A program made the translations under genes and the position numbers. Of a stretch of DNA of 64,000 bases, positions 43,892 through 53,044 are shown in pieces. The notes under the pieces are model-generated. The model had not been told where the DNA came from. It worked only from the letters and a program-made list of their open reading frames with translations, and made no database searches. Origin of the DNA: DASVDK01 sp036381125 [NCBI: Thermodesulfobacteriota bacterium]. Its GTDB lineage: Bacteria > DASVDK01. How positions within the stretch are numbered: position 1 is the first letter of the stretch; every line of letters starts with the position of its first letter. The stretch covers positions 8,164 through 72,163 of the forward strand of contig DASVDK010000177.1 of the NCBI GenBank assembly GCA_036381125.1, given 5' to 3'.

Positions 43892-44829
43892 TCCGTCCCT
43901 CGAGAGCGCCCGTCAGACCGCCCGATCGCCGGGGAGCGGCGCTGGCGCTCGCCGCTGCGCTGGCGGGCTGCGGCGCCGGCGAGGAGCAGGGGACCGGGAC
44001 CTTCGGCCTGCGGATGGGGGACGCGCCGATCGAGGGCGCGGAGCGCGTCGTCGTCACGTTCGACCGCGTCGAGCTCGTCGGCGCGCCGGGCCGGGTGACG
44101 GTGTGGGAGGGCCGACGGTCGGTCGACCTCCTCGAGTTCCGGAACTGCGAGCTCTTCGACCTCGTGCCGCCGACCAGCGTGCCGGCCGGCGTCTACGAGC
44201 AGGTGCGGCTCCACATCGTCGGCCCGAGCGGCCGGGACCCGATGCCGAACTACGTCGAGTTCGCCGGCGGCCGGCGCGAGGCGCTCGAGGTCCCGAGCGG
44301 CGGGCAGTCGGGCGCCAGGATCCCGGGGCCGTTCGTCGTCCCCGCCGGCGGCTCGCTCGGCGTCCTGGCCGACTTCGACCTCGGCAAGTCGATCCACCTC
44401 GTCGAGACGGGGAGCGGGAAGTACCTCCTCCGCCCGGTCCTGCGCGCGGTCGAGGACGTGCGGGCCGCGGCCGTCCGCGGCACGGTGACGGCGGTCGGGG
44501 GCGAGCCCCTGGCGCTCGAGGACGCCCCCGTGGTCTACGCGTGGCAGGGGACCGGCCCGCTCGTCGACCCCGCGACGCGCATCGTCGCCGCCGAGAAGGT
44601 GGTCGCCTCGGCCGCGCCGAGGGTCGACGGGAGCTACTGTCTCGGCCCCCTCGGGGCCGGAACCTACCAGGTCACGGCGCTCGCCGGGGTCCATCGGGCC
44701 CCGGTCGGAGACACCCTCGTGGACCAGTGGGACGGCCGCTTCACGCAGGAGACCTGGCCCGTCCCGCTGGCGCTCGAGTCGGGCGAGGAGGCGACGGGCG
44801 TGGACTTCTCTCTCTCGCCGATCCCGTAG
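43888..44829 (+). CDS. DUF4382-domain lipoprotein (copy 2), CTG start
   Basis: This 313-aa paralogue of the preceding gene has the same order: lipobox AALAGCG (about residue 28), GTFGLRMGDAPIEGAERVVV, TFDRVELVGAPG, FDLVPPTSVPAGVYEQVRL, ARIPGPFVVPAGGSLGVLAD and a similar C-terminal domain. There is no ATG, GTG or TTG before the signal peptide. The likely start is CTG at 43888, overlapping the previous stop as CTGA. The two genes form a tandem duplication and are translationally coupled. Confidence 0.68.
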   Translation: MIRPSRAPVRPPDRRGAALALAAALAGCGAGEEQGTGTFGLRMGDAPIEGAERVVVTFDRVELVGAPGRVTVWEGRRSVDLLEFRNCELFDLVPPTSVPAGVYEQVRLHIVGPSGRDPMPNYVEFAGGRREALEVPSGGQSGARIPGPFVVPAGGSLGVLADFDLGKSIHLVETGSGKYLLRPVLRAVEDVRAAAVRGTVTAVGGEPLALEDAPVVYAWQGTGPLVDPATRIVAAEKVVASAAPRVDGSYCLGPLGAGTYQVTALAGVHRAPVGDTLVDQWDGRFTQETWPVPLALESGEEATGVDFSLSPIP

Positions 44830-44846
44830 CGTCGGCGCCGCGGCGC

Positions 44847-46220
44847 TCAGCGCCTCGCCTCCCACGCGTTCATGCCGCCCACCACGTTGAACACCTCGCG
44901 GAAGCCGGCGCGGGCGAGGAGGCTCGCCGCGACACTCGACCGGTAGCCGCTCTGGCAGACGACGGCCAGGGGCGCGTCGCGCGGGGGGAGCCCCTCGCCC
45001 GACGCCAGCCTCGCCGGCAACTCGCCGAGCGGCAGGTGTCGGGCGCTCTCGAGGTGCCCCCCGCTCCACTCCGGCGGCCGCCGCACGTCGAGCACGAGCG
45101 GTGCACGCGCCGGGTCCTCGAGCCGGCGCGCCAGCTCGTCGGCCGGCATCTGCGCCAGCGTCGCCACGGGGCGGCCGGCGGCCGCCCACGCCGCGAGCCC
45201 TTCCTCGAGCACGCCGACCACCCGCTCGATGCCGACCCGCGCGAGCCGGATGCGCGCCTCCTCGGCGCGCTGCGGGTCCTCGGCCACGAGCACGACGGGG
45301 GTGTCGAGGCCGATCACGGCGCCGGCCCACGCGGCGAACTGCCCGCCGAGGCCGATGTTGACCGAGCCGGGCAGATGCCCGGCGCCGAACCGGGCCGGAT
45401 CGCGCGTATCGAGCACGACGGCGCCGGCGGCCAGCTCGCGCGCCGCGGCCTCGGGCGAGAGGGGGGCGGGGGGCGGCAGGCCGGTGAGGAGGGGCGGACC
45501 GCTCCGGTTGATCTCGGCGTCGCGCCCGAAGTAGCCCGGCAGCTCGGGGAGGTCGGTCGTCATCATCCGGACGAACACCTCGCGCGACATCGGCGCGAGG
45601 GCGTAGTTGAAGCGGCGCTCGCGGCCGATGGTCGAGCGGGTGTCGGAGGAGAGGTTGCGGCCGCAGAGCGATCCCGCGCCGTGCGCCGGATAGACCACGA
45701 CGTCGTCGGGCAGCGCGAGGAGCGTGCCGTGGAGGCTGTCGTAGAGCTGCCCGGCCAGGGTCTCGGCCGAGACGCCGCGCGCGGCCACGAGATCGGGCCG
45801 CCCCACGTCGCCGATGAAGAGGGTGTCGCCGGTGAGGACCGCAACCGGCCGGCCGCCCTCCACGACGAGCAGCGAGATGCTCTCCGGCGTGTGCCCCGGC
45901 GTCTCGAGGACGCGCAGGCGCACGCCGCCGAGCGCGATCTCGTCGCCGTGGCGGGCCGCCATGTGGGGGAAGGCGACCCCGGCACGGTGTCCGAAGACGA
46001 TCGTCGCGCCCGTGCGCGCGGCCAGCTCCCGGTGGCCCGAGACGAAGTCGGCGTGGACGTGCGTCTCGACGACGTAGCGGATCTCGAGGCCGTGCCGCGC
46101 CGCCGCCTCCAGGTACGGGTCGACGTCGCGCCGGGGGTCGACGACCGCCGCGACGCCGCCGTCGCCGACGAGATAGGAGGCCTGGGCGAGACAGCCGAGG
46201 TAGATCTGCTCGAGGACCAT
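44847..46220 (-). CDS. MBL-fold metallohydrolase with two rhodanese domains
   Basis: This 457-aa protein has an N-terminal metallo-beta-lactamase domain with ETHVHADFVSGH (H-x-H-x-D-H), TPGHTPESISL, LTGDTLFIGDVGRPDL and YPAHGAGSLCGR, like persulfide dioxygenases (ETHE1/Blh). Two rhodanese domains follow (about residues 255-345 and 360-457). Only the second has a catalytic Cys loop (VVCQSGYRSS); the first reads VVLVAEDPQRAEEA and lacks it. It probably handles glutathione or protein persulfides. GGAGGTG precedes ATG 46220. Confidence 0.85.
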   Translation of the reverse strand: MVLEQIYLGCLAQASYLVGDGGVAAVVDPRRDVDPYLEAAARHGLEIRYVVETHVHADFVSGHRELAARTGATIVFGHRAGVAFPHMAARHGDEIALGGVRLRVLETPGHTPESISLLVVEGGRPVAVLTGDTLFIGDVGRPDLVAARGVSAETLAGQLYDSLHGTLLALPDDVVVYPAHGAGSLCGRNLSSDTRSTIGRERRFNYALAPMSREVFVRMMTTDLPELPGYFGRDAEINRSGPPLLTGLPPPAPLSPEAAARELAAGAVVLDTRDPARFGAGHLPGSVNIGLGGQFAAWAGAVIGLDTPVVLVAEDPQRAEEARIRLARVGIERVVGVLEEGLAAWAAAGRPVATLAQMPADELARRLEDPARAPLVLDVRRPPEWSGGHLESARHLPLGELPARLASGEGLPPRDAPLAVVCQSGYRSSVAASLLARAGFREVFNVVGGMNAWEARR

Positions 46221-46491
46221 GGGGCACCTCCGGGGAGGCGTCCGGGCCGGGCCCGTGCCGGCAGAGTCTCGGGGGAGGGCTCCGGCAGGGGCCTCCCGCC
46301 GCGCCACGTCGTTCGACCGCCCCCGCTCGGCGGGGGACGATACGGCTCCTGTCCCGGCGTGCCGCCCACGGACCGGCGTCACGGCGCCCGGGCCTTTGGC
46401 CCGGGGCCGCTTGCGCGGCCCGCCTCAACGCTCCGGTGCCGGCGGCCGCCGCGTTCCGGCCGGTCCCGCAACCGGCCGCTGCGGACGGGCC

Positions 46492-47184
46492 CTAGAGCGC
46501 GGCCGGCCGCTCGGGGGCGTCGAGATCGAGGCAGCCCTCGGGCGCGCGGCCGTCGAGGAGGGCGCTCACCACGTCCCGGTACCGCGCCTCGTCCGCGACG
46601 CCGGCGAGGACGAACCGCTCGTCGAAGACCACGGTCGGCACGCCGGTGAAGCCGAGCGCCCGGGCGCCGGCGTCGTCGGCGAACGCGTCGGGCAGGAACG
46701 CACCCTGCTCGAGCCCGATGGCGAGCGGCGTCGGGTCCAGGCCGACCGCCGAGGCGCACTGCAGGATGACGCCGGGGTTGCCCGTGTCGCGCCCTTCGAC
46801 GAAGAGCGCCTCCTGCAGGCGCCGCAGAAGCACGAGGTGCGCCGCCATCCCGGCGATCTCCTCGGCCCCCTTGACGGCCGCGGCCGCCGGCAGGGAGAGC
46901 GGCATGCGCGCGAGCTGCCGGCGCGCCCGGTCCGGGTCGATCGCCTCGCCGCCCGGCTGCGCCTTCGCCCGCGCCCACCCGGCCAGGATCGCCTCGGTCC
47001 GCGCGGCCTGGTCGGGCCATCGCCTGAGCGCCTCGGTCTCGTCGCGGGCGAGCAGGAACACCTTCCCGGCGAGCGTCACCCGGTCGCCGAACGCCTCCGC
47101 CACGCGCCGCAGCCGGACGGCCGAGAGGAACGACCAGACGCAGACCGGATCGTGGAAGAGGAGGATGCGGACCGGATCGCCCAT
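46492..47184 (-). CDS. DsbA-like thioredoxin-fold oxidoreductase/isomerase
   Basis: This 230-aa protein of the DSBA-like (2-hydroxychromene-2-carboxylate isomerase / FrnE) family opens ILLFHDPVCVWSFLSAVRL, with CVWS in the place of CxxC, so only one redox Cys is left. TGVPTVVFDERFVLAGV (cis-Pro, about residue 185) is also present. It is probably cytoplasmic, as there is no signal peptide. It shares a palindromic promoter with the divergent DUF457 gene. Confidence 0.82.
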   Translation of the reverse strand: MGDPVRILLFHDPVCVWSFLSAVRLRRVAEAFGDRVTLAGKVFLLARDETEALRRWPDQAARTEAILAGWARAKAQPGGEAIDPDRARRQLARMPLSLPAAAAVKGAEEIAGMAAHLVLLRRLQEALFVEGRDTGNPGVILQCASAVGLDPTPLAIGLEQGAFLPDAFADDAGARALGFTGVPTVVFDERFVLAGVADEARYRDVVSALLDGRAPEGCLDLDAPERPAAL

Positions 47185-47191
47185 GACGGCA

Positions 47192-47209
47192 GAGGGTAGC
47201 GCTACCCTC
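47192..47209. promoter_or_regulatory. 18-bp palindrome forming a divergent promoter core
   Basis: GAGGGTAGCGCTACCCTC is a perfect palindrome. It contains a TACCCT box on each strand. The plus-strand box ends 6 nt before ATG 47215 and the minus-strand box 8 nt before ATG 47184, so both genes would be leaderless or nearly so. Confidence 0.5.
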
Positions 47210-47214
47210 CGGGG

Positions 47215-47781
47215 ATGCCCTCCCCGCTGGGACACGCACTCGCCGGGCTCGCCCTGGCCGTCGCCCTCGCGCCCGGGGCCCGCGTCGCGTCGGCGGCCGT
47301 TCTCGCCGTCGCGGCGAGCCTGTCGCCCGACCTGGACTTCGTCCCGGGCCTCCTCGTCGGCGACCCCGGACGCTACCACCACCACGGGGCGAGCCACAGC
47401 GTGGGGGCCGCCGCCGCGGCGGCCCTCCTCGGCGGCGCGCTCGCGGCCTCCCCTTACGGGCGGGCAACCGGTCTCGCCTCCGTCGGCGCGGGACGCGCGG
47501 CGCTCCTCTGCGGGCTCGCGGTGCTCGCGCACGTCGTCCTCGACGCGCTCGCCGTCGACACGTCGCGGCCGTACGGGGTCGCCCTCCTCTGGCCGTTCGA
47601 CGGCGCGTACCTGATCAGCCCGTGGACCCCCTTCGCCGACATCCAGCGCGAGGAGAGCGACGCGTCCGCCTTCTTCCGGACGCTCGCGAGCTCGCACAAC
47701 CTGCGCGCCGTGGTCGTCGAGGCGGCCCTGATCGGCCCGCTCGTCCTCCTCGCGGTGTTGGCCCGCCGCCGGACGCGATGA
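47215..47781 (+). CDS. Small DUF457-family membrane protein
   Basis: This 188-aa integral membrane protein has family motifs: SPLGHALAGLALAVAL (start), SLSPDLDFVPGLL, HHHGASHSVGAAAAAAL (H-x3-SH) and LAHVVLDALAVDTSRPYG (H-x3-D). It is shorter than the member at 6873 and lacks the extracytoplasmic domain. It is divergent from the DsbA-like gene, and its stop overlaps tadA (ATGA). Confidence 0.78.
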   Translation: MPSPLGHALAGLALAVALAPGARVASAAVLAVAASLSPDLDFVPGLLVGDPGRYHHHGASHSVGAAAAAALLGGALAASPYGRATGLASVGAGRAALLCGLAVLAHVVLDALAVDTSRPYGVALLWPFDGAYLISPWTPFADIQREESDASAFFRTLASSHNLRAVVVEAALIGPLVLLAVLARRRTR

Positions 47782-48266
47782 CCGACGACGCGCGGTTCAT
47801 GGCAATGGCCCTGCGGGAGGCCAGGCGGGCGGCCCGCCTCGGCGAGGTCCCGGTCGGGGCCGTGCTCGTCGGGCCGTCGCCCGACGGCGCGGCGGTCGTG
47901 CTCGCGGCCGGCCACAACCTGCGAGAGGCCCGCCAGGACCCCACCGCGCACGCCGAGATGCTCGCCATCCGCCGCGCGAGCCGCCGCCTCGGCGCCTGGC
48001 GCCTCACCGGGACCACGCTCTACGTGACGCTCGAGCCGTGCCCCATGTGCGCGGGCGCGCTCGTTCTGGCACGCGTCGCGCGCCTGGTCTTCGGCTGCCG
48101 CGACCCCAAGGCGGGGGCCGTGGGGTCGCTCTACGACCTCGCCCGCGACCGGCGGCTCAACCACCGCCTGAGCGTCACCGAGGGGGTCCTCGGCGACGAG
48201 GCGGCGGCGCTTCTCAGCGACTTCTTCCGGGCGCGGCGGCGCGGCGGCGAGGCGGCCCGACGCTGA
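47778..48266 (+). CDS. tadA: tRNA-specific adenosine deaminase TadA
   Basis: This 162-aa zinc deaminase converts A34 to inosine in tRNA-Arg(ACG). The motifs are DPTAHAEMLAIRRAS (H-A-E, catalytic Glu) and VTLEPCPMCAGALVLARV (P-C-x2-C zinc site). FMAMALREARRA and GEVPVGAVLV are standard for TadA. The ATG overlaps the upstream stop (ATGA), and two tRNA genes follow. Confidence 0.93.
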   Translation: MTDDARFMAMALREARRAARLGEVPVGAVLVGPSPDGAAVVLAAGHNLREARQDPTAHAEMLAIRRASRRLGAWRLTGTTLYVTLEPCPMCAGALVLARVARLVFGCRDPKAGAVGSLYDLARDRRLNHRLSVTEGVLGDEAAALLSDFFRARRRGGEAARR

Positions 48267-48305
48267 AAAAACGGAGCGATTTCGAGGCTTTCGGAGACAT
48301 CGCGC

Positions 48306-48334
48306 GCTTGACGCCCCCGGACGCCGGTGGTACA
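48306..48334 (+). promoter_or_regulatory. Predicted promoter of the tRNA-Ser/SRP RNA cluster
   Basis: TTGACG (48306-48311) and TACAGT (48329-48334) are 17 bp apart. The first tRNA begins 28 nt downstream. Confidence 0.55.
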
Positions 48335-48362
48335 GTCCCCTACCAGTTTTCGCCGGTTGCGC

Positions 48363-48455
<93 letters not shown>

Positions 48456-48503
48456 TCTGTGGAGGCGGGGTGCCCGGGGCGCCCCGCGTCGCCTGCATGC
48501 CCC

Positions 48504-48597
48504 GGAGAGATGTCCGAGTGGTTGAAGGAGCACGCCTGGAGAGCGTGTAGGCTGGCTCAAACCGGCCTCGAGGGTTCGAATCCCTCTCTCTCCGCCA
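48504..48597 (+). tRNA. tRNA-Ser(GGA)
   Basis: The acceptor and T arm are identical to those of the first tRNA-Ser. The anticodon loop CTGGAGA gives GGA. The long variable arm contains GGCTGGCTCAAACCGGCC. CCA is encoded and the length is 94 nt. Confidence 0.95.
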
Positions 48598-48633
48598 GAC
48601 ACGCAGCAGCCCCGCCAGGCCGGCGCCGTGAGC

Positions 48634-48741
48634 GGTGGTCGCTGGGTCCTTCGCAACGGAGCGCGGCGAACCCCGCCAGGTCCGGAAGGAAGCAACGGTA
48701 CCCGTTTCCTCCGTGTGCCGAAGGGGTGCCTAGCGATCACC
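48634..48741 (+). ncRNA. ffs: Bacterial signal recognition particle RNA (4.5S)
   Basis: The conserved domain IV is clear: CCAGGTCCGGAAGGAAGCAA followed 20 nt later by CCGTGTGCCG. The ends pair as GGTGGTCGC with GCGATCACC (one G-U), giving a 108-nt hairpin. It binds Ffh and targets membrane proteins. The position directly before dnaX is a conserved bacterial arrangement. Confidence 0.93.
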
Positions 48742-48798
48742 CTTGACGGCGTCGGCCGGGCCCGGGGCGACCCGGACCCTGGCCGACCCGGAGTACCG

Positions 48799-50595
48799 AT
48801 GGCCGACACCGGCGCCGCCTACCAGGTCATTGCCCGCAAGTGGCGTCCACCGACGTTCGACGACCTCGTCGGGCAGCGGCACGTCGCCCGGACGCTGCAG
48901 AACGCCATTCGCACCGGCCGTCTCGGCCACGCCTTCCTCTTCACCGGTCCGCGCGGGGTCGGCAAGACGTCGGCCGCGCGCATCCTGGCGAAGGCGCTCA
49001 ACTGCACCGCCGCCCCCGGGCCCAACCCGACCCCCTGCGGCGCCTGCGCCTCGTGCGAGGCGGTCGCGGCCGGCACCGCGGTGGACGTCGTCGAGATCGA
49101 CGGCGCGTCGAACAACGGCGTCGACGAGGTGCGGGAGCTGCGGGAGAACGTCAAGTACCTGCCGGCCTCGTCGCGCTTCAAGGTGTACATCATCGACGAG
49201 GTCCACATGCTGTCGACGGCGGCCTTCAACGCCCTCCTCAAGACCCTCGAGGAGCCGCCGGCGCACGTGAAGTTCGTCTTCGCCACGACCGAGGTCCACA
49301 AGGTCCCGGCCACCATCCTCTCGCGCTGCCAGCGGTTCGACTTCCGCCGCATCCCGCTCGACGAGGTGACCGCGCGCCTCGGGACGATCACCGAGGCCGA
49401 CGGCGTCAAGGCGGACGTCCGGGCCCTGCGCCTCATCGCGCGCCAGGGGGAGGGGAGCATGCGCGACGCGCAGAGCCTCCTCGACCAGGTCATCGCCTAC
49501 GCGGGCAGCGGCGAGGTGACCGAGGCAATGGTGCGCGAGGTGCTCGGCATCTCGGACCGCGCCGCGGTCCGCGACCTCGCCGACGCGGTCCTCGCGCGCG
49601 ACGCGGCGGCGGCCCTGGTCGGGCTCGACGCGCTCTACCGGGGCGGCTCGGACCTCCGGCAGCTCGCGCGGGACCTCCTCGAGCACTTCCGGCACCTGCT
49701 CCTCGCCCGCGTCGCCGGCGCGAAGGCGCTCGAGGCGGAGCTCGGGCCGGACGACGCCGCCGAGGTGGTCCGCCGTGCGGAGGGGCACGGCGTCGACGAG
49801 CTGCAGGCGCTCGTCGGCCTCCTCGTCAGGGGCGAGGAGGAGCTCTCCCGCGCGCCGGCCCCGCGGCTCGCCTTCGAGGTCACGCTGATCCGCATGGCGC
49901 GCGTGGCCGAGCTGCGATCGCTCGGCGACATCCTGGCCGACCTCGACCGTCTCGGCGCCCGCCTCGGCGGCGGCGACGGGACGGCCGGCTCGGGGAGCGG
50001 TCCGGACGGCGGCAAGCGCGGGCCCGGCTCGGCCGGGCCAGGCCGCGGGGGTGCCGGGCACCCGGCCGAGAGGTCGGGTGCCACGGGCGGAACGCCGCGG
50101 AGCAGCGCCGCCCGGGCGTCCACGGGCGAAGGCGGGCCTGCGCGCGGCGGCCGCGGGGCAGGGGCCGCGGCGCCCATCGAGCTGACGCCCGAGCGGTGGG
50201 TCGACGCCGTGCAGTTCGTGGCGTCGCGGAAGCCGGCCCTCGGCGCGATCCTTGAAGAGGCCGTGCTGCTCGAGGCGGCGCCCGGCCGGGTTTCGCTCGG
50301 CATGCCCGAGGGCAACCCCTTCCACGAGGACACGCTTGCCGACGCGGCGCGTTCCGGGGTCCTCACCGACCTCCTCGCGCAGGCGACCGGCCGGCGCTAC
50401 GAGGTGCGGGTGGGGCGACTCACGGCCGGCATGTCGCCTCTCGCGCCGTCGGTGGCCGAGACCGCCGAGGCCAGGGCGAGGCGCGAGCGGGACGCGCTCC
50501 TCGCCGAAGCGCTCGCGCACCCGGTGGTGCAGGCCGCGGCCGAGGTCTTCGAGCTTGCGCCCGACGCCCTCGCCGTGAAGCCGCTCGCGAGCTAG
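48799..50595 (+). CDS. dnaX: DNA polymerase III subunit gamma/tau
   Basis: This 598-aa clamp-loader ATPase opens YQVIARKWRPPTFDDLVGQ and has Walker A GPRGVGKTSAARIL (about residue 45), the zinc cysteines CGACASC (fourth Cys upstream) and Walker B YIIDEVHML (D-E-x-H). The sensor motif is ATTEVHKVPATILSRCQRF. A Gly/Ala/Pro-rich linker (about residues 385-445) precedes the tau C-terminal domain that binds the polymerase. It is the first gene of dnaX-ybaB-recR. Confidence 0.95.
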   Translation: MADTGAAYQVIARKWRPPTFDDLVGQRHVARTLQNAIRTGRLGHAFLFTGPRGVGKTSAARILAKALNCTAAPGPNPTPCGACASCEAVAAGTAVDVVEIDGASNNGVDEVRELRENVKYLPASSRFKVYIIDEVHMLSTAAFNALLKTLEEPPAHVKFVFATTEVHKVPATILSRCQRFDFRRIPLDEVTARLGTITEADGVKADVRALRLIARQGEGSMRDAQSLLDQVIAYAGSGEVTEAMVREVLGISDRAAVRDLADAVLARDAAAALVGLDALYRGGSDLRQLARDLLEHFRHLLLARVAGAKALEAELGPDDAAEVVRRAEGHGVDELQALVGLLVRGEEELSRAPAPRLAFEVTLIRMARVAELRSLGDILADLDRLGARLGGGDGTAGSGSGPDGGKRGPGSAGPGRGGAGHPAERSGATGGTPRSSAARASTGEGGPARGGRGAGAAAPIELTPERWVDAVQFVASRKPALGAILEEAVLLEAAPGRVSLGMPEGNPFHEDTLADAARSGVLTDLLAQATGRRYEVRVGRLTAGMSPLAPSVAETAEARARRERDALLAEALAHPVVQAAAEVFELAPDALAVKPLAS

Positions 50596-50650
50596 GGTCA
50601 CGGAGGACGCCGGAGCGGACGCCGGCCGCGAGCCGTTAATGGAGATTCGC

Positions 50651-50992
50651 ATGAACAAGAACATCGGCCAGCTCCTCAAGCAAGCCCAGAAGATGCAGCA
50701 GAAGATGCAGGAGCTGCAGGAGGAGCTGGGGAAGAAGACCATCGAGGCGACGGCGGGCGGCGGCATGGTCACGGCCGTGGTCAACGGCAAGCAGGAGCTG
50801 GTGTCGCTCAGGATCGAGAAGGAGGTGATCGACCCGAACGACGCCGCCATGCTCCAGGACCTCGTGGTCGCCGCCGTCAACGAGGCGATGGGCAAAGCCC
50901 GTCAGCTCGTGGCCGACGAGATGGGGAAGCTCACCGGCAGTCTCGGGCTGCCCGGCCTCGGGGGCCCGGGCGGTGGAGGGTTTCCCTTCTGA
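50651..50992 (+). CDS. YbaB/EbfC nucleoid-associated protein
   Basis: This 113-aa protein starts [20 protein letters not shown], with GGAG 7 nt before the ATG; an earlier ATG at 50639 would place this site inside the gene. The pattern [20 protein letters not shown] and [20 protein letters not shown] matches the family. It forms tweezer-like dimers that bind DNA. Its gene lies between dnaX and recR as in most bacteria, and its stop overlaps recR as CTGA. Confidence 0.92.
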   Translation: MNKNIGQLLKQAQKMQQKMQELQEELGKKTIEATAGGGMVTAVVNGKQELVSLRIEKEVIDPNDAAMLQDLVVAAVNEAMGKARQLVADEMGKLTGSLGLPGLGGPGGGGFPF

Positions 50993-51588
50993 TCCCCTAC
51001 GCCGGCCCCATCGCGGCCCTCATCGCCGAGCTGGCCAAGCTGCCGGGGGTGGGGGAGAAGACCGCCTCGCGGCTCGCCTTCCACATCCTGCGCGCCCCCC
51101 GGGGGGACGCCGACGCGCTGGCGCACGCCATCTTGCGGGTCAAGGACGAGATCCGGCTCTGCGGCACCTGCTTCAACGTGACCGACGTCGATCCCTGCCG
51201 CATCTGCGCGGACCCGAAGCGGGATCCGGCGCTCATCTGCGTCGTCGAGGAGCCGCCCGACCTCCTGGCCATCGAGCGGACGCGCGAGTACCGGGGGCGC
51301 TACCACGTGCTGCACGGCGCCCTCAACCCCATCGAGGGGGTCGGGCCGGAGGCGCTGCGCATCCGGGAGCTGCTCACGCGCCTCGCCGACGGCGAGGCGC
51401 GTGAGGTCATCCTCGCCACGAACCCGAACGTCGAGGGGGAGGCCACCGCCATCTATCTGTCGAAGCTCCTCAGGCCGCTCGGCGTGACGGTCAGCCGCAT
51501 CGCCCACGGGGTGCCGATGGGGGGCGAACTGGAGTACGCCGACGAGGCGACGCTCGCGCGCGCCCTCGAGGGGCGCCGCGCGTTCTGA
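50989..51588 (+). CDS. recR: Recombination protein RecR, CTG start
   Basis: This 199-aa protein acts with RecF/RecO to load RecA. It has the helix-hairpin-helix [21 protein letters not shown] (about residues 12-35), the four-Cys zinc finger [16 protein letters not shown] and a Toprim domain with [19 protein letters not shown] and [15 protein letters not shown]. No ATG, GTG or TTG lies at the right place: the first GTG (51049) would cut off the helix-hairpin-helix. CTG at 50989 (CTGA overlap with ybaB) gives the normal length and N-terminus. Confidence 0.88.
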   Translation: MIPYAGPIAALIAELAKLPGVGEKTASRLAFHILRAPRGDADALAHAILRVKDEIRLCGTCFNVTDVDPCRICADPKRDPALICVVEEPPDLLAIERTREYRGRYHVLHGALNPIEGVGPEALRIRELLTRLADGEAREVILATNPNVEGEATAIYLSKLLRPLGVTVSRIAHGVPMGGELEYADEATLARALEGRRAF

Positions 51589-51724
51589 CCCTCGCGCCGA
51601 GCGCCGCGACCGACCGACGGCCGCCCGCGGAGTTGCGGGCGAAGCCGGGGCCGCGGGCCCGGCGGCGGCCGGAAGGTCTCGTTCGGCTTACGGTTTCGTC
51701 CCCCTTCCCGCCCCTTCCCGCCGC

Positions 51725-51751
51725 TTGACAACCCCCACGGCCTGGTATAGT
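51725..51751 (+). promoter_or_regulatory. Predicted promoter of mglBA
   Basis: TTGACA (51725-51730) and TATAGT (51746-51751) are near-perfect boxes, but the spacer is only 15 bp. A second -10 reading, TAGTGT at 51748, gives 17. The transcript would have a leader of about 60 nt. Confidence 0.5.
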
Positions 51752-51819
51752 GTCCGCGCCCACTTGCCCGAGAGCGCGCCCCGGGCGCGCCCCGAGTCGG
51801 CTCCGGAGAATGATCGCGC

Positions 51820-52308
51820 ATGGCTGGTCCGTCGCTCGTCATGTATGAGGGTGAGTTCAAGCAGATCAACGCCCTCATCGAGAAGCTGTGCCGGGAAGCC
51901 AACGCCAAGGTCGTCTTTCTGGTCGACAAGAACGGTCAGCTCATCGCGGCCACCGGCGAGACCAACGGCCTCGACACGACCTCCCTCGCCTCCCTCACCG
52001 CCGGCAACATCGCCGCGACCGGCGGCCTCGCGAAGCTGATCGGCGAGAAGGAGTTCTCCGTCCTCTTCCACGAGGGCGAGCGCGACCACATCCACATCAC
52101 GCTCGTCGGCTCGCGCGTGATCCTGGTGGTCATCTTCGACCAGCGCTCCTCGCTCGGGCTCGTGCGGCTCAGGGTCAAGAAGGTGGCCGACGAACTCGGG
52201 ACGATCTTCGGCGCGCTGCTCAAGAAGGTGGAGGCGACCAACCACGACGCCGACTCGCCGTTCGCCGAGATCACCGACGACGACATCGACAACCTCTTCC
52301 GGGAGTAG
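51820..52308 (+). CDS. mglB: Roadblock/LC7 protein MglB, GTPase-activating partner of MglA
   Basis: This 162-aa roadblock-fold protein shows KQINALIEKLCREANAKVVF, LVDKNGQLIAATGE and TTSLASLTAGNIAATGGLAKLIG. MglB homodimers stimulate the MglA GTPase and set cell polarity in Myxococcus; homologues occur in many phyla. The C-terminal tail ends DDDIDNLFRE. GGAGA lies 8 nt before the ATG. mglA follows after 9 nt. Confidence 0.9.
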   Translation: MAGPSLVMYEGEFKQINALIEKLCREANAKVVFLVDKNGQLIAATGETNGLDTTSLASLTAGNIAATGGLAKLIGEKEFSVLFHEGERDHIHITLVGSRVILVVIFDQRSSLGLVRLRVKKVADELGTIFGALLKKVEATNHDADSPFAEITDDDIDNLFRE

Positions 52309-52317
52309 GCGGCCGCG

Positions 52318-52911
<594 letters not shown>

Positions 52912-53044
52912 GGTCCCGCGCGGACCCGCACGCCCGCTCGGACGCGATCGCCGCCCGGTTGCTCCGGCCGGCGGCATACCGCTCGCCTTCCGGCCGCCGG
53001 CCCCCGTCCGGCGCGCGCTACGATTCCCCCGAGACGAGAGCCGA

